Positions 35,374-45,263 of a DNA stretch of 64,000 bases are shown here, piece after piece. How positions within the stretch are numbered: the first letter of the stretch is position 1; the number at the start of each line of letters is the position of its first letter. Under the pieces are notes generated by a model. The model made no database searches and was not told the DNA's origin. It was given only the letters and a program-made list of their open reading frames with translations. Made by a program: the position numbers and the translations under genes. Source of the DNA: Ellagibacter isourolithinifaciens (GTDB taxonomy: Bacteria > Actinomycetota > Coriobacteriia > Coriobacteriales > Eggerthellaceae). Where the stretch lies: contig NZ_WAJR01000009.1 in NCBI RefSeq assembly GCF_008831035.1, forward strand, positions 36,873 to 100,872. The letters are read 5' to 3'.

Positions 35374-36825
35374 TTAGCCTTCGTTTTGCGAGCTGCCGCC
35401 GGCCTTGTGCGAGCGCCTGCGCGCACGACGATGCTCGTTTTGCGAGGGAGCGCCGCCCTGCGCAGGACGCTGACCGCCCTCTCCCTGTTGACGCGGCCCC
35501 GAAGACGATGCCTGCTTTTGAGGCTTCGCGCGAAGACCCGAGGACTTCTGGCCAGGGCGAGGACCCGACTTCTGCTGGCCTCTCCCCTCCTCTTTGGCGC
35601 GCTGCGGCTTTTGATGTTTGGCCGAGCGCTCCGCGGACTGCTTGCCCTGCTTGTTCTCGCTCGCCTTCTGATCCGAGCGCCGGCGCGGCTTGCGCTTGGA
35701 AGAGGACCCGCGAGAGGCCTGCTTGTCCTGCTTCTTCTCCTGGGAATCCTGCTTGGAGGCATGGTCGCTTTCCGCGGAGACCTTAGTCGACCGGCGACGG
35801 CGCGCGCGATGCGGCTCTTCGGCGGGGCGCTCGTCTGAGCCCCCCTTGCGCGAGCGCTTCGAAGAACCCGTACGGCGCACGCTGCCCGCTTCTGCAAGCT
35901 TGTCCCTGCCGGTGAACTGGTCGGTCGAGAAGAGCGCGTTGGACATGAACTCCGGCTCGTCGGGAGCATTCGCCTCGTCCCACGCCTCCTGCCCGATCGT
36001 GTTCGGGCGCGAGCCCTCCTCGGGCGCATCGAAGGCGGAAAGGGGCACGCGAACGGGCTCCTCGCCCTCAAGGCGCACCGAAACGACCTCGCGCGGCACG
36101 TCCAAATCGACGACCTTCGCCGGTCCATCGGGGGTTTTCACCGTGGCGTTCTGCTTGGGGGCGCGGCTCTTGAAGTCCTTGTACGCATCGAACTCGTAGC
36201 GCAGACAGCACATGAGGCGCCCGCAAACGCCGGAAATCTTCTGCGGGTTGAGCGAGAGGTCCTGTTCCTTGGCCATGCGGATGGACACGGGGCAGAACTC
36301 GCCGCCCAAGCGGGCGCAGCACAGCTCCTGGCCGCAATGGCCGAGACCGCCGACCATGCGAGCCTCGTCGCGCACGCCGATCTGGCGCATGTCGACGCGC
36401 ACATGGAAGCGCGAGGCGAGCTTGCGAACAAGCTCGCGGAAGTCGACGCGCTCCTCCGCCTCGAAGTAGAAGACCGCCTTGTCGCCCTCGAGCAGGTATT
36501 CCACCGACACCGGATGCATGTCCTCGTTCGCCTCGGCCGCCATCTCCTTGAAGATGGGCAGCGCCTCGCGGCCGAGCCGCTCCATCTCGCCAGCGCGCTC
36601 CACGTCCTCGGGCGTGGCGATGCGCTTCACGGGCTTGAGCGGCGACTTCAACTTCTTCACCTGGTCTTCGTCGATCTCGAAGACGTCGCCTGCGGCATGA
36701 CCGAACTCGACGCCGCGCGCGGTGAGCACCACCACGTCGTCGCCGTTATGAATATCCAGATCACGCGGGTCGAACCACAGCGTGCGCGGATTGAATGCGA
36801 GCCTAATGGGCGCGACTCGAACCAT
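35374..36825 (-). CDS. ricT: PSP1 domain protein, RicT (YaaT) homolog
   Basis: A 483-residue protein. The PSP1/RicT core (1-285) has the cysteine set GHCGQELCCARLGGEFC and GVCGRLMCCLRYE that binds an Fe-S cluster in the B. subtilis RicAFT complex, which helps RNase Y mature mRNA. RicA and RicF are not visible here. A very basic, disordered tail of about 190 residues (Arg/Lys/Ser/Gln-rich) may bind RNA. It overlaps the holB stop, an order (tmk-holB-ricT) also common in Firmicutes. Confidence 0.92.
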   Translation of the reverse strand: MVRVAPIRLAFNPRTLWFDPRDLDIHNGDDVVVLTARGVEFGHAAGDVFEIDEDQVKKLKSPLKPVKRIATPEDVERAGEMERLGREALPIFKEMAAEANEDMHPVSVEYLLEGDKAVFYFEAEERVDFRELVRKLASRFHVRVDMRQIGVRDEARMVGGLGHCGQELCCARLGGEFCPVSIRMAKEQDLSLNPQKISGVCGRLMCCLRYEFDAYKDFKSRAPKQNATVKTPDGPAKVVDLDVPREVVSVRLEGEEPVRVPLSAFDAPEEGSRPNTIGQEAWDEANAPDEPEFMSNALFSTDQFTGRDKLAEAGSVRRTGSSKRSRKGGSDERPAEEPHRARRRRSTKVSAESDHASKQDSQEKKQDKQASRGSSSKRKPRRRSDQKASENKQGKQSAERSAKHQKPQRAKEEGRGQQKSGPRPGQKSSGLRAKPQKQASSSGPRQQGEGGQRPAQGGAPSQNEHRRARRRSHKAGGSSQNEG

Positions 36826-37954
36826 ACAGAACCTCTCTCACTTCAAACAGCATCGCATCGATGCACGTTTCTGGGGAAACATTATACGAGATAGCCTCGT
36901 CGCTTTCGCGCAGCGCAGCCAGCGCGGCGGCCGCTCGGGCCTCGTCGGTGCGCGCGGCAGCCATCTCGATCTGCGCCTTGACGTCGACGTTCACGATGAA
37001 CTCAGGCGTTCCGGCGCAGGTTGCCATCACATCGCGCAGCCAAGAGCTCGCAATCGAGAAAACCTGGTGGAGCGCCTGCGAGGTCTTCGCCGTGATCTGG
37101 CGCTTGTTGCGTGCCTCGATCTGGCGAATCACTGACTTTGCCAGGAAGTCGGCGTTCTCGGAAAGCTCCGCCTCGAGCGCCGCACGGACGTCGTCGAGCG
37201 GTGCCTTCGCAGCCCTCACGAGACCGGCAGCGAGCTCTATGATATCCCAATCGTCGGCGGTGGCGAGCCGCGACATCGCGTCGACCACGCCCCTCCGGAA
37301 GGCGAGGCTGTCGTTGGACTTCAAAAACTCGCACGCGCGCGTGATCGAACCCGAACATGCCTCGATAGCGATGCGCGCGGTCTCGATCGAGGCGCCCGTG
37401 TTCTGGCGGATGATGCCCGCGGCCTCGGTTGCAGGGATGTGGCGAAACGGGACGACCTGGCAGCGCGAGACGATCGTCGGGAGCACGCTTTCCCGCGTGC
37501 GGCCCAAAAGGACGATCATCACGTTGGCGGGCGGCTCCTCGAGCGTCTTTAGGAAGGCGTTCGCCGCGGCGGTACCCAGCATATCCACACGGTCGAGGAT
37601 ATAGACCTTCGACTTCGCCTGGATGGGGGCATAGGAGACGTCCGACACGATCTCGCGGATCTGCTCGACCAGGTAGCCGCCCGCACCCTCGGGCGCATAG
37701 TAGCGCACGTCGGGATGCTTGCGCCGGGCGATGCGCGAGCAGGCATCGCATGCCCCGCACAAACCTCCGCGCGGGCCCTTCGCCCCCTTCGGGCAAAGGT
37801 ACGCCTGGGCGAGCGCGTATGCAGCCGCAGTCTTGTTCGAGCCGGCAGGACCGCAGAACAGATACGCTTGGCTCACATGCCCGCCGCGGACGCTCGCGCG
37901 CAAGAAGTCACGCACCCGAGGCTGGCCGAATATGTTCTCAAACGCGTCAGCCAC
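36803..37954 (-). CDS. holB: DNA polymerase III delta' subunit
   Basis: A 383-residue clamp-loader subunit. The P-loop is altered (FCGPAGSNKTAAAYALA), as is common for delta', followed by the zinc module CGACDACSRI with an upstream Cys, and the sensor region NAFLKTLEEPP. The GTG at 37954 is preceded by AGAGGGG; the long frame upstream belongs to tmk antisense frames. It overlaps tmk by 8 bp and ricT by 23 bp. Confidence 0.93.
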   Translation of the reverse strand: MADAFENIFGQPRVRDFLRASVRGGHVSQAYLFCGPAGSNKTAAAYALAQAYLCPKGAKGPRGGLCGACDACSRIARRKHPDVRYYAPEGAGGYLVEQIREIVSDVSYAPIQAKSKVYILDRVDMLGTAAANAFLKTLEEPPANVMIVLLGRTRESVLPTIVSRCQVVPFRHIPATEAAGIIRQNTGASIETARIAIEACSGSITRACEFLKSNDSLAFRRGVVDAMSRLATADDWDIIELAAGLVRAAKAPLDDVRAALEAELSENADFLAKSVIRQIEARNKRQITAKTSQALHQVFSIASSWLRDVMATCAGTPEFIVNVDVKAQIEMAAARTDEARAAAALAALRESDEAISYNVSPETCIDAMLFEVREVLYGSSRAH

Positions 37955-38810
37955 GATTGCCCCTCTTTCCCCGGCCGCCGCGTTTGCGTTTCGCCTGGGG
38001 CTTACCCTTGGCCGCCCCCTCCCCATGGGGAGCTGCAGGCTGGGAAGGCGTCGCACCCTCCGCGCGGGCAGAAAGCTCGGGAAGGATATCGGCAAGCTCG
38101 GCGGCGACGGCAGCGGCGGTCGCTTTGCGCGACGAGCTGGAGCGCACAATGCGGATTCGCTTCGGGTCGCGCTTGGCAAGCTTCAGGAAAGCCCTGTTCA
38201 CACGTGAATGAAATACCTCTCCCGCCTGTTCCATCCGATCCCCCGCGCCCGCCCCCGTCGCTCGGGCAAGGCTTTTGCGCGTGTTGCCGAGCACGAGGAG
38301 GATGGTGCGGTCGGGAACGATGCCGCCCGTGGCGAACGCGTTCGCGCGGCGCACGAAATCGAGGGGAAGACCGCGCCCGTAGGCTTGATAGGCGATCGTC
38401 GAGTCCGAGAAGCGGTCGCAGAGCACCACCGCCCCCCGCTCAAGGGCAGGGCGGATCACTTCGCGAACCAGCTGGGCTCGGGCGGCCTCGTACATCAAGA
38501 GCTCGGCCTCGCTCGATATCTCACCGTTGTCGGGGTCGAGCACCATCGCCCGAAGCGACTCGCCGATACCCGTGCCTCCCGGCTCGCGCAGGCACACGAC
38601 CTCGCGTCCCGTGCGGCGAAGCTCATTGGCGACATAGCGGATATGGGTTGATTTTCCCACGCCGTCGCCGCCCTCGAACGTGACGAAGACACCGCGGGGA
38701 GAATCCCCCTCGGGCCGGCCGCTCGCAGGCGCCCCCTGCGCATCATAGCCTTCGCGCTCCGAAACGGGCTGCGCAGGCTCGGCGGTATGTCTTTCGGGCG
38801 TCAACGGCAC
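37947..38810 (-). CDS. tmk: Thymidylate kinase
   Basis: A 287-residue dTMP kinase. Walker A GGDGVGKST near residue 50, the DRFSDSTIAYQ segment and a LID-like region are intact. It has non-family extensions: about 38 polar residues before the core and about 50 basic residues (KRKRGGRGKRG) at the end. GTG start 38810 sits 6 nt after the malic enzyme stop with GGAG upstream; a shorter start near the core is possible. Confidence 0.93.
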   Translation of the reverse strand: MPLTPERHTAEPAQPVSEREGYDAQGAPASGRPEGDSPRGVFVTFEGGDGVGKSTHIRYVANELRRTGREVVCLREPGGTGIGESLRAMVLDPDNGEISSEAELLMYEAARAQLVREVIRPALERGAVVLCDRFSDSTIAYQAYGRGLPLDFVRRANAFATGGIVPDRTILLVLGNTRKSLARATGAGAGDRMEQAGEVFHSRVNRAFLKLAKRDPKRIRIVRSSSSRKATAAAVAAELADILPELSARAEGATPSQPAAPHGEGAAKGKPQAKRKRGGRGKRGNRG

Positions 38811-38816
38811 GGGCTC

Positions 38817-39971
<1,155 letters not shown>

Positions 39972-40211
39972 GCCTTACCTCCGAGCCTTCTCGCTTCGCA
40001 CGCGCCCTTGCGCGCTTCTATACAACCGTAAAAGTATACCGCTTCGGTGCCGCATCGCCGAATCCGCGCGGGCAAGCGCACAGGCAATCCATCGAGCGGG
40101 GCGGGGCCAACGCGGCGGAAGTCGCTCACCCTGCCGCTGTTCGAGGACCTACGCGAAAGACGGCAGCTCGTGCTACACTCAACGCATTTGCAAGACGAGA
40201 AGGGAAATCGA

Positions 40212-41075
40212 GTGGAGAACAATACTCTCACGGCGAAGCGCGTGGCGGACGCGGCCTACGACGCGATTCGCGCCGCTGCGGTCGGTCTGCGAGAAGACGT
40301 GCTCTGCGGCCTGGCTGCTGCACGCAAGATCGAGGAGCAGCCGCGCGCGCAATCAGTGCTCGACTGCCTGTTGGAGAATGCGCAGATCGCGCGCGAGGAC
40401 GGCGTGCCCCTGTGCCAGGACACGGGAACCTGCTGGGTGAGGCTCGAAGTCGGCGAGGAGCTCTCCATCCCCGGCGATGTCCTCTCGCAGGTCGACGACG
40501 CGGTCGCGCGCGCCTACACCGACGGGCGTCTGCGCATGAGCGTCGTGCACGACGCGCTTTTCGACCGCGCGAACACAGGCGACAACACGCCTGCTTTCGC
40601 CGAGATCGCGACCCGGCCGGGGCACGGCGCGACGCTGCACGTTCTTTTGAAGGGCGGCGGGTCGGACAACGCCTCCCGCGTGGTCATGCTCGCCCCCGGC
40701 GCGGGAATCGAGGGCGTGAGAAACGTCGTGCTCGACTGCGTGCGCGAGAAGGCGGCCAACGCCTGCCCGCCGCTTATCGTGGGCGTGGGCGTGGGCGCCA
40801 CCTTCGACAAGGTAGCGGGACTCGCCAAGCACGCGCTTTTGCGGGAAATCGGGAGCCCCGCCGCATCGCCTAAGCACGCTGCCTTCGAGCGCGAGCTGCT
40901 CGAGGCCATAAACGCGACAGGCATAGGCCCTGGGGCACTCGGGGGCAAGACCACGGCGCTCGCCGTGCACCTCGAGACGGCGCCTTGCCACATCGCGGCG
41001 CTCCCCGTTGCCGTCAACATGGGGTGCTCGGCTATGCGCAGCGTCTCGATCGACCTTGTGAGCTGGGAGGACTAA
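40212..41075 (+). CDS. Fumarate hydratase class I alpha subunit
   Basis: A 287-residue subunit of an iron-sulfur hydro-lyase (fumarase/tartrate dehydratase family). Motifs PLCQDTGTCWV, NACPPLIVGVGVGATFDK and NMGCSAMRS supply the [4Fe-4S] cysteines and active site. The GTG 40212 follows AGAAGGGA. The beta subunit begins 2 nt after its stop. L-tartrate dehydratase is the alternative; proximity to malic enzyme favours fumarase. Confidence 0.92.
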   Translation: MENNTLTAKRVADAAYDAIRAAAVGLREDVLCGLAAARKIEEQPRAQSVLDCLLENAQIAREDGVPLCQDTGTCWVRLEVGEELSIPGDVLSQVDDAVARAYTDGRLRMSVVHDALFDRANTGDNTPAFAEIATRPGHGATLHVLLKGGGSDNASRVVMLAPGAGIEGVRNVVLDCVREKAANACPPLIVGVGVGATFDKVAGLAKHALLREIGSPAASPKHAAFERELLEAINATGIGPGALGGKTTALAVHLETAPCHIAALPVAVNMGCSAMRSVSIDLVSWED

Positions 41076-41077
41076 CC

Positions 41078-41632
41078 ATGAGCGAACCAATCCGCATGAC
41101 CTTGCCGGCCAATCGGGAAAAGCTTGCCGAGCTGCGCATCGGGCAGGAGGTGCGCCTTACGGGGGCCGTGTTCACAAGCCGCGACGCAGGGCATGAGCGC
41201 ATGCTCGCGGCCCTGCGGGAAACAGGCGAGCTCCCCTTCGGGCTCGCGGGCGAGACCATCTTCTACGCAGGCCCCACCCCGCCAGCCGCAGGCCGCCCAC
41301 TCGGAAGCGTCGGCCCCACGACGGCAAGCCGCATGGACTTCGCGACGCCCGAGCTCATGGACGCGGGGCTTGCCGCCTGCATCGGCAAGGGAAAGCGCTC
41401 TCAAGCCGTCATCGACGCCTGCGTACGCAACCGCTGCGTCTACTTCGCAGCCGTCGGCGGCATAGCGGCGCTGCTCGCGAAGCATGTCACCGAAAGCGAA
41501 ACCGTCGCTTGGGATGATTTAGGGACTGAGGCGCTGCGCCGCATCGAGCTTATCGACTTCCCCGTCTTCGTGGCCGTCGATTCCCAAGGCGGCGACCTCT
41601 ATCGGGCAATCGAGTCGGGAGAGCAGCTGTAA
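41078..41632 (+). CDS. Fumarate hydratase class I beta subunit
   Basis: A 184-residue swivelling-domain partner of the alpha subunit. The start RMTLPANREKLAELRIGQEV, the TTASRMDFATPELMDAG loop and IGKGKRS are typical of the beta subunit (FumA C-terminal half/TtdB). Its ATG is 2 nt past the alpha stop, and a strong hairpin terminator follows at 41671. Confidence 0.93.
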   Translation: MSEPIRMTLPANREKLAELRIGQEVRLTGAVFTSRDAGHERMLAALRETGELPFGLAGETIFYAGPTPPAAGRPLGSVGPTTASRMDFATPELMDAGLAACIGKGKRSQAVIDACVRNRCVYFAAVGGIAALLAKHVTESETVAWDDLGTEALRRIELIDFPVFVAVDSQGGDLYRAIESGEQL

Positions 41633-41670
41633 AGCTCCCGCATCAGGGAAAACGCCCGGCTAAAGCCGCA

Positions 41671-41712
41671 AGGGCCCGGCGCTGCAGCATCACCGCTGCA
41701 GCGCCGGGCCCT
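41671..41712. terminator. Strong bidirectional terminator
   Basis: A perfect 18-bp stem (AGGGCCCGGCGCTGCAGC and its complement) with a 6-nt loop lies between converging fumarase and tetR genes; TCCTTTAT follows on the plus strand. Confidence 0.85.
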
Positions 41713-41733
41713 CCTTTATCGCCTGAGCTTCCC

Positions 41734-42399
41734 CTACAGCCTGCGCGTGCTCGCTGCCAGGCCGCCCAGGATGAAGTTGTCGATCGCCGCCTGCGTGCGC
41801 GCCCACTCCTCAGGGCTCGCATTGATACAGCGGCGCACCGCGGAGAGGCACCCGCTCGACTGGAAGTACAAAAGATCGGCAAGCTCCCCCTCGCTTAGGT
41901 CGCAGATGCCCTGCATCGCGCGCAGATAGACGCCCTTTTGGCTCTCGACCATCTTGTCAAGGACGACGCGCGTGAGGCTCTCGTCCAAAAAGATGCCCGC
42001 GTAGTGCTTGTTTTCGCGCACGAACTGGCAAAACGGCATATCGCACCCAGAACATGCACCCGCCGTGCGTATCTCGCGCGACACGAGATGGCGGGCAAGC
42101 GAGCTCGATTGCGAGAAGGCGTCGTCGAGCACCTCGTCAAGCACCTCGGTCATGTTGCGGTAATGGCGGTAAAACGTGCCACGGCCGATTCCCGCGCGCT
42201 CGCACAAGTCGGTCACCTTAATGTCGGCGAGCGAGCTCGATTTCTTCAGTTCCAGAAACGCCTCTTTGATGAGGCCCTTCGTGAAAAGGATGCGGCGGTC
42301 GATCTTCGGTGCCGTCGCAGGCCGCACGCTAGCCCGAGACGGCGCGCCGGACTGCGTCCCCGAGCCGGCCTTCGCCCGCCCTTCTGTCATCTCCGGCAT
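41734..42399 (-). CDS. TetR/AcrR family transcriptional regulator
   Basis: A 221-residue regulator. TetR helix-turn-helix at about 35-85 (ITDLCERAGIGRGTFYRHY-type region), preceded by a 30-residue polar leader. The ligand domain contains a cysteine group, Cys116, Cys119 and Cys124 (ACSGCDMPFC), that could sense metal or redox state. It begins 4 nt after the topA stop, so it is probably translated from the same message. Target genes unknown. Confidence 0.88.
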   Translation of the reverse strand: MPEMTEGRAKAGSGTQSGAPSRASVRPATAPKIDRRILFTKGLIKEAFLELKKSSSLADIKVTDLCERAGIGRGTFYRHYRNMTEVLDEVLDDAFSQSSSLARHLVSREIRTAGACSGCDMPFCQFVRENKHYAGIFLDESLTRVVLDKMVESQKGVYLRAMQGICDLSEGELADLLYFQSSGCLSAVRRCINASPEEWARTQAAIDNFILGGLAASTRRL

Positions 42400-42403
42400 G
42401 GCG

Positions 42404-44992
42404 CTATTTCCCCGCCGACCCAGACGACGCCTTGCGGGTCGAGGGCTTCTTGGCCGCAGCCTTGCTCGTCGCCGCAGTCTTTTTCGCCGCAGTCTTTTTC
42501 GCGGCGGTCTTCTTCCCCTTCGACGCCGCCTTCTCGGAATCGTCTTGCTCCTTGCCCGGGCAGTCGAAGTTCGGGCAGAGCTTCCACGGGCCGCGAGCCG
42601 TCGTCACGATGACGAGCGGCGCTCCGCAATGCTCGCAAACCTCGTCGGTGGCCGTGAGCTTGCCGTACTGGGGCAGCGGATAGCCAACGCCGCACTCATC
42701 GTGGTTCTCGCAGCGGATGAAACGCTTGAGCGTGCGAGGATTTTTCTGCGCGATGAGCTTCGCCTGCTTGCCGGCGGCCTTGCACACCGGGCACTCGCCG
42801 ACGACCACATCGGGCTCTTTGTTTGTCTCGCAGTTCGGGTCGATGCAGATGACGCGCGGCTTCGAGCGGAAGGCCGTCACCTTCACCTGGGGCATCCCGC
42901 ACGTGGGGCACAGCTCCTCCATCGACTCGATCTTGCCCTTCGGGAGCGGGTAGGTCACATCGCAGTCGGGCCACCCAGCGCATCCGATGAACATCCCGCG
43001 CGTCTTCTGCGAGGCGCGAATCTGCAGGTCCTTGCCGCATTTGGGGCACTTGCCCACGTACGCGTCAGCGGCGACGGCGTCGGCAAGGGCGTCCTTGACT
43101 TCCTCGGAATGGGGCATGAGGCCGGCCAGCTGCTCGGAGAGCAGGTTACGGGAGTTCATGACCACATCGGCCTTGGTCTTCTGGCCTTCGGCGATGTTGT
43201 CCATCTCCGCTTCGAGTTCCGCCGTCATCTCCGAGTGGGTGATATGCGGCGCGAACTTGTCGAGCGCGTCGCACACCGCCATGCCAAGCTGCGAGGGCTC
43301 GATGGGGTCGTTCTGGATGTATTTCACCGTGTAGAGGCGCTCGATGATGCTGTGGCGCGTGGACTTCGTGCCGAGCCCGAGCTTTTCCATCTCCTGGATG
43401 AGCTTGCCCTGGCTGTAGCGGGCGGGCGGCTCGGTCTGCTTTTTCGTGCAGGTGGCGCCGTTGAAGGCGATCTGCTGGCCCTCGGCGAGCGCAGGCAGCT
43501 GCTCGTCTTTCTTCATGCCGTAGGGGTAGATGGCGCGATATCCCTCGTGCACGAGGACGTCGCCCTTCGCGGCAAAGTGCTCGCCTGAGATATCGAGCGT
43601 GACCTTGGTGCCCTCGACAACGGCGGCTTCGGAGAGCGTCGCCAAGAAGCGGCGGGCGATCAGGTTGTAGAGCTTGTATTCCGCAGGTGGCAAGTCGTCG
43701 GGCGTGACCATGGCCGTCGGGTAGATCGGCGGGTGGTCGGTCGTCTCCTTCTTGCCGCGGGTTGCCGTAAGCGGCCCCCTCGCGAGCAGTTCCTTGCAAA
43801 ACGGCGCGTAAGCCGGGTTACCGGAGATGGTCTTCACGACCTCCTCCAAGTCGAGCGAACTCGGATACACCGTGTTATCGACGCGCGGATAGGAGATATA
43901 GCCGTCCATGTAGAGGCTCTCGGCGAGGCGCATCGTGCGTGCAGGGGAAAGGCCCTCCGCCGACGCCGCAGTCATGAGGCTTGTGGTGTTGAAGGGAACA
44001 GGCGGCTGCTGCTTGCGCGAGCGCTTCTCGATGGAGAGCACCTTCGCGCTTGTCGCCCCCTCGACGGCGGTCATGGCAGCCTTAGCCTGCGCCTCGTCCT
44101 TGAAGCGTGCCGTGGCATGGGGCGCCTCGAAAGCAAGCGCGCCCTCGCCTGCCGTGGGACCGGTCTTCTCGGCGGCGTCGAAGGCTCCCTTGATCACCCA
44201 GTAGTCCTCAGGAACAAACGCCAGGCGCTCACGCTCGCGCGCCACGATGAGGGCGAGCGTCGGCGTCTGCACGCGGCCCGACGAGCGCACGTTGCCGTAG
44301 CCCGCGAACTTCACGAGGGTGAGATAACGCGTGAGCACCGCGCCCCAGATAAGGTCGATATCCTGACGCGACGCGCCGGCGGACGCCAGGTTGACGTCGA
44401 GTTCCACGAGGTTGGAGAACGCGTGGGTAATTTCCTCCTTCGTGAAGGCGGAGTAGCGGGCACGCGAGACGGGGGCGGTAGGGTTCACTTCCTGGATGCA
44501 CGAGAGCGCATCGGAGCCGATGAGCTCGCCCTCGCGGTCGAAGTCCGTCGCAATCACGATGGAGTCCGCCTTCTTGGCGAGGTTCTTTAAGCTGCGGATG
44601 ATTTCCTTTTCCTTAGGAAGCTTCTCGATTGGCGCGTAGACCAGGTACGGCAGCGCGTCCATCTTCCACCCTTTGAGCTCCACGCCGTCTTCGGTGAAGG
44701 GCTTTTTCTTCTTGAAGGGGGGCTTAGCCAAGCTTGCGGGCACGTCGGCGGGCACGGTCTCGCCCTCGACGGTCACGCCTTGCCAACCGCCGCGCTTCTT
44801 ATATACCAGGTTGGGAGTGAAGTCGGGCTCCAAGATATGCCCGCGCAGACCGATGGTCACCCACTCCTCGCCGTCCACCTCAAACCGGTAGATCGGCGTC
44901 GAATACACCTTGTCGGCTTTCGGCTTGCTCGCACCCAAAAGGCTCGCGATCTTGGTTGCCGCGTCGTTTTTCTCCGTTACGACCAGTTTCAC
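42404..44992 (-). CDS. topA: DNA topoisomerase I, archaeal-type (type IA)
   Basis: An 862-residue type IA topoisomerase. TOPRIM motifs VVTEKN and TDFDREGE, and the active-site tyrosine in DGYISYPRVDN; that YPRVDN form is the archaeal/topA_arch type, where typical bacterial TopA has YMRTDS. Four C-terminal zinc-ribbon units (starting CPKCGKD, CPTCGMP, CPVCKAA, CEHCGAP) are followed by a lysine/alanine tail with KKTA repeats. Relaxes negative supercoils. The tetR gene follows directly. Confidence 0.93.
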   Translation of the reverse strand: MKLVVTEKNDAATKIASLLGASKPKADKVYSTPIYRFEVDGEEWVTIGLRGHILEPDFTPNLVYKKRGGWQGVTVEGETVPADVPASLAKPPFKKKKPFTEDGVELKGWKMDALPYLVYAPIEKLPKEKEIIRSLKNLAKKADSIVIATDFDREGELIGSDALSCIQEVNPTAPVSRARYSAFTKEEITHAFSNLVELDVNLASAGASRQDIDLIWGAVLTRYLTLVKFAGYGNVRSSGRVQTPTLALIVARERERLAFVPEDYWVIKGAFDAAEKTGPTAGEGALAFEAPHATARFKDEAQAKAAMTAVEGATSAKVLSIEKRSRKQQPPVPFNTTSLMTAASAEGLSPARTMRLAESLYMDGYISYPRVDNTVYPSSLDLEEVVKTISGNPAYAPFCKELLARGPLTATRGKKETTDHPPIYPTAMVTPDDLPPAEYKLYNLIARRFLATLSEAAVVEGTKVTLDISGEHFAAKGDVLVHEGYRAIYPYGMKKDEQLPALAEGQQIAFNGATCTKKQTEPPARYSQGKLIQEMEKLGLGTKSTRHSIIERLYTVKYIQNDPIEPSQLGMAVCDALDKFAPHITHSEMTAELEAEMDNIAEGQKTKADVVMNSRNLLSEQLAGLMPHSEEVKDALADAVAADAYVGKCPKCGKDLQIRASQKTRGMFIGCAGWPDCDVTYPLPKGKIESMEELCPTCGMPQVKVTAFRSKPRVICIDPNCETNKEPDVVVGECPVCKAAGKQAKLIAQKNPRTLKRFIRCENHDECGVGYPLPQYGKLTATDEVCEHCGAPLVIVTTARGPWKLCPNFDCPGKEQDDSEKAASKGKKTAAKKTAAKKTAATSKAAAKKPSTRKASSGSAGK

Positions 44993-45263
44993 ATGGTCCT
45001 CCTTGCCCCCAGAGCGCCTGCCGCGCGCCGGAAATCGTTCACACGATTACCCCGATTCGTCAGTTTTACGTGTGCGGGGACTCTCCTACCCTATCGCGCG
45101 CAGCGTCCAAACGTTGCGCATAACGCGCTTTAGCATACACGATTTGGAAGCGCTGGGCCAAAAAAGGTTCACGAAACGGGGTTTTCATCTCGAGAACCTG
45201 AGAGGCGAGCCTGGGGGTGTTCCTATCGCGAGGGCGACGCGGAAGGCGACGGCGCCCTGGGTC

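Noticed and set aside
33634..35838. 734-codon plus-strand frame opposite degV, pncB and ricT
   Set aside because: Spans three well-supported genes on the other strand; composition is that of a shadow frame.
42176..43588. 470-codon plus-strand frame opposite topA
   Set aside because: Shadow of topA; no recognisable motif or ribosome binding site.
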